The notes beneath the pieces were generated by a model, which did no database searches, was not told the DNA's origin, and saw only the letters and a list, made by a program, of their open reading frames with translations. From Bacillota bacterium (GTDB lineage: Bacteria > Bacillota_C > Negativicutes > Sporomusales > Sporomusaceae): a stretch of 6,862 nt of DNA. Positions 5,842 to 6,862 of this stretch are shown here, piece by piece. A program made the translations under genes and the position numbers. Position 1 is the stretch's first letter. Each line of letters opens with the position of its first letter. The stretch spans positions 1 to 6,862 of the forward strand of contig JAEZQV010000097.1 of NCBI GenBank assembly GCA_023441125.1. The letters run 5' to 3'.

Positions 5842-6862
5842 TTGCCTAGGTGGTTAACCCTTTTAACGCCTGAATTACGGCACGAATTGCTTGGAATAAC
5901 ACTGGTCACCGGCGGACTCCTGGCTTTAATCAGCCTGCTGGGGTTAAACGTCGGTCCGCTGGGACTGTTTATTGCCAAAATGCTAAAATACACATTTGGC
6001 ATTGGTGCGGTGGCTGTACCCGTGGTCTTGTTTATAATCGGACTAAAATATATCGTAGCAAAAAGCTCAATTGGCTATTCAATCAAGTTTTGGGGGCTGC
6101 TCATTTTATATTTTATCGGTTTAGCGATTTATCATCATATTAGAATTCCAGTCGGCCAGGAAATCATGCCTGACAGTCTGGTAGCCGGCGGCGGCTTTGC
6201 CGGCGGCATGCTGCTTTTTTCCCTGCGTAAATTGCTGGGAGTTGACGGGTCCATTATTGTATTGTCAGCTTTGCTGCTTTGTTCCGTGCTGCTGAGTACA
6301 ACCTGGTCGTTGGCCGAGACCCTGCAAAATGCCAGAAGAAAGGCTATGGAAAGCTTAACTTCGGCCCGGGAAGCTATCGCGGCGTCCTCGGAAACCATTT
6401 TTGCCGAGCGTGATGACGAGCTGAAGCAGCAATCCCGTTTTTATGATCAACAGCGTGATGACAGACCGGAATTGATTGCCTATTCCCCGGAAAAAGAAAG
6501 AAATAGTTCGCCCGATACCATACTCCCTGAGTATAGACGGTCTGAACCGGCAGCCTTTTCCCCCGCGAAAACGGCAACTGCCGGTAATACTACGGCCACA
6601 GCCGCTGCCTACGAGCTGCCGCCGGTAGCCATATTAAAGAAACCCAATCGGCCGCGTTTCACAAAGGTGCCCAAGGAAGTAGCCGATAACGCCAGGATAC
6701 TGGAGCAGACGCTGGATAGTTTTGGTGTCAGTGCCAAAGTTATCAACACTTGTCAGGGGCCGACAGTTACCCGCTATGAACTGGAGCCGGCGCCCGGGGT
6801 AAAAGTAAGTAAGATAGTTAATTTAGCCGACGACTTGTCACTGAAATTGGCCTCTTCGGGGG
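5842..6862 (+). CDS. ftsK: FtsK/SpoIIIE family DNA translocase, N-terminal part (3' end outside window)
   Basis: FtsK/SpoIIIE proteins are septum-anchored hexameric ATPases that pump chromosomal DNA during division and, in spore formers, into the forespore. The frame is open for 340 codons from a TTG start to the window edge. Residues 1-155 form the membrane domain, with hydrophobic segments at about 16-34, 50-71, 79-97, 113-130 (glycine-rich, weakest) and 136-153, consistent with the usual four-helix anchor. A hydrophilic linker (about 156-265) is rich in charge, then in Ala/Thr near 232-246. The alpha domain then begins, recognisable from NARILEQTLDSFGVSAKV (263-280 region onward), GPTVTRYELEPAPGVKVSKI and NLADDLSLKLAS. 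The Walker A/B ATPase core and the gamma domain would lie beyond the window. Whether it is the sporulation-specific SpoIIIE or a general FtsK cannot be told from this part; position matches B. subtilis spoIIIE. It has its own promoter behind a strong terminator. Confidence 0.93.
   Translation, partial: MPRWLTLLTPELRHELLGITLVTGGLLALISLLGLNVGPLGLFIAKMLKYTFGIGAVAVPVVLFIIGLKYIVAKSSIGYSIKFWGLLILYFIGLAIYHHIRIPVGQEIMPDSLVAGGGFAGGMLLFSLRKLLGVDGSIIVLSALLLCSVLLSTTWSLAETLQNARRKAMESLTSAREAIAASSETIFAERDDELKQQSRFYDQQRDDRPELIAYSPEKERNSSPDTILPEYRRSEPAAFSPAKTATAGNTTATAAAYELPPVAILKKPNRPRFTKVPKEVADNARILEQTLDSFGVSAKVINTCQGPTVTRYELEPAPGVKVSKIVNLADDLSLKLASSG

Overview
This 6.9-kb window reads as a chromosomal housekeeping segment of an endospore-forming member of the Bacillota. 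The gene order asd - dapG - dapA - RNase J - tepA - ylzJ - ftsK/spoIIIE is the order I know from the Bacillus subtilis spoVF-to-spoIIIE region. The moderate GC content, strong GGAGG-type ribosome binding sites and TTG/GTG starts fit that phylum. I lean towards a Negativicutes (Sporomusaceae-like) or clostridial lineage, but the sequence alone does not settle this. All genes lie on the + strand. I see no mobile element, CRISPR array, rRNA or tRNA.

Positions 1-2635 hold three lysine/diaminopimelate pathway genes in tight succession: the C-terminal half of asd, then dapG (aspartokinase) and dapA (dihydrodipicolinate synthase). Gaps are only 10 and 15 bases, so this is one transcription unit entering from the left. 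It supplies diaminopimelate for peptidoglycan, lysine and, in sporulating relatives, dipicolinate for the spore core. A clean intrinsic terminator closes it at about 2648-2675.

Positions 2676-4585 are a monocistronic RNase J unit. It has a near-consensus sigma-A promoter (TTGTCA-17-TATAAT), a leader of about 90 bases, a probable TTG start and a terminator-like hairpin after the gene. Positions 4676-5727 are a two-gene unit: the ClpP-fold TepA protein and the small YlzJ protein, whose start overlaps the tepA stop (TAATG). A perfect 19-bp terminator stem begins in the last base of the ylzJ stop codon. Positions 5781-6862 carry a separate promoter and the N-terminal 340 codons of an FtsK/SpoIIIE DNA translocase, again with a TTG start, cut by the window edge before the ATPase core.

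No intergenic gap exceeds about 220 bases. The longest (2636-2855) holds the dapA terminator, the RNase J promoter and its leader. The gap at 4521-4675 holds the post-rnj hairpin and the tepA ribosome binding site. The gap at 5683-5841 holds the ylzJ terminator, a second small hairpin and the ftsK promoter.

This is essentially an ordinary core region and I find no undescribed system in it. The points most worth a second look are the paired arrangement of an out-of-frame ATG wedged between the ribosome binding site and the real TTG start in both rnj and ftsK, the transcriptional separation of genes whose order is nevertheless conserved, and the uncharacterised TepA-YlzJ pair.
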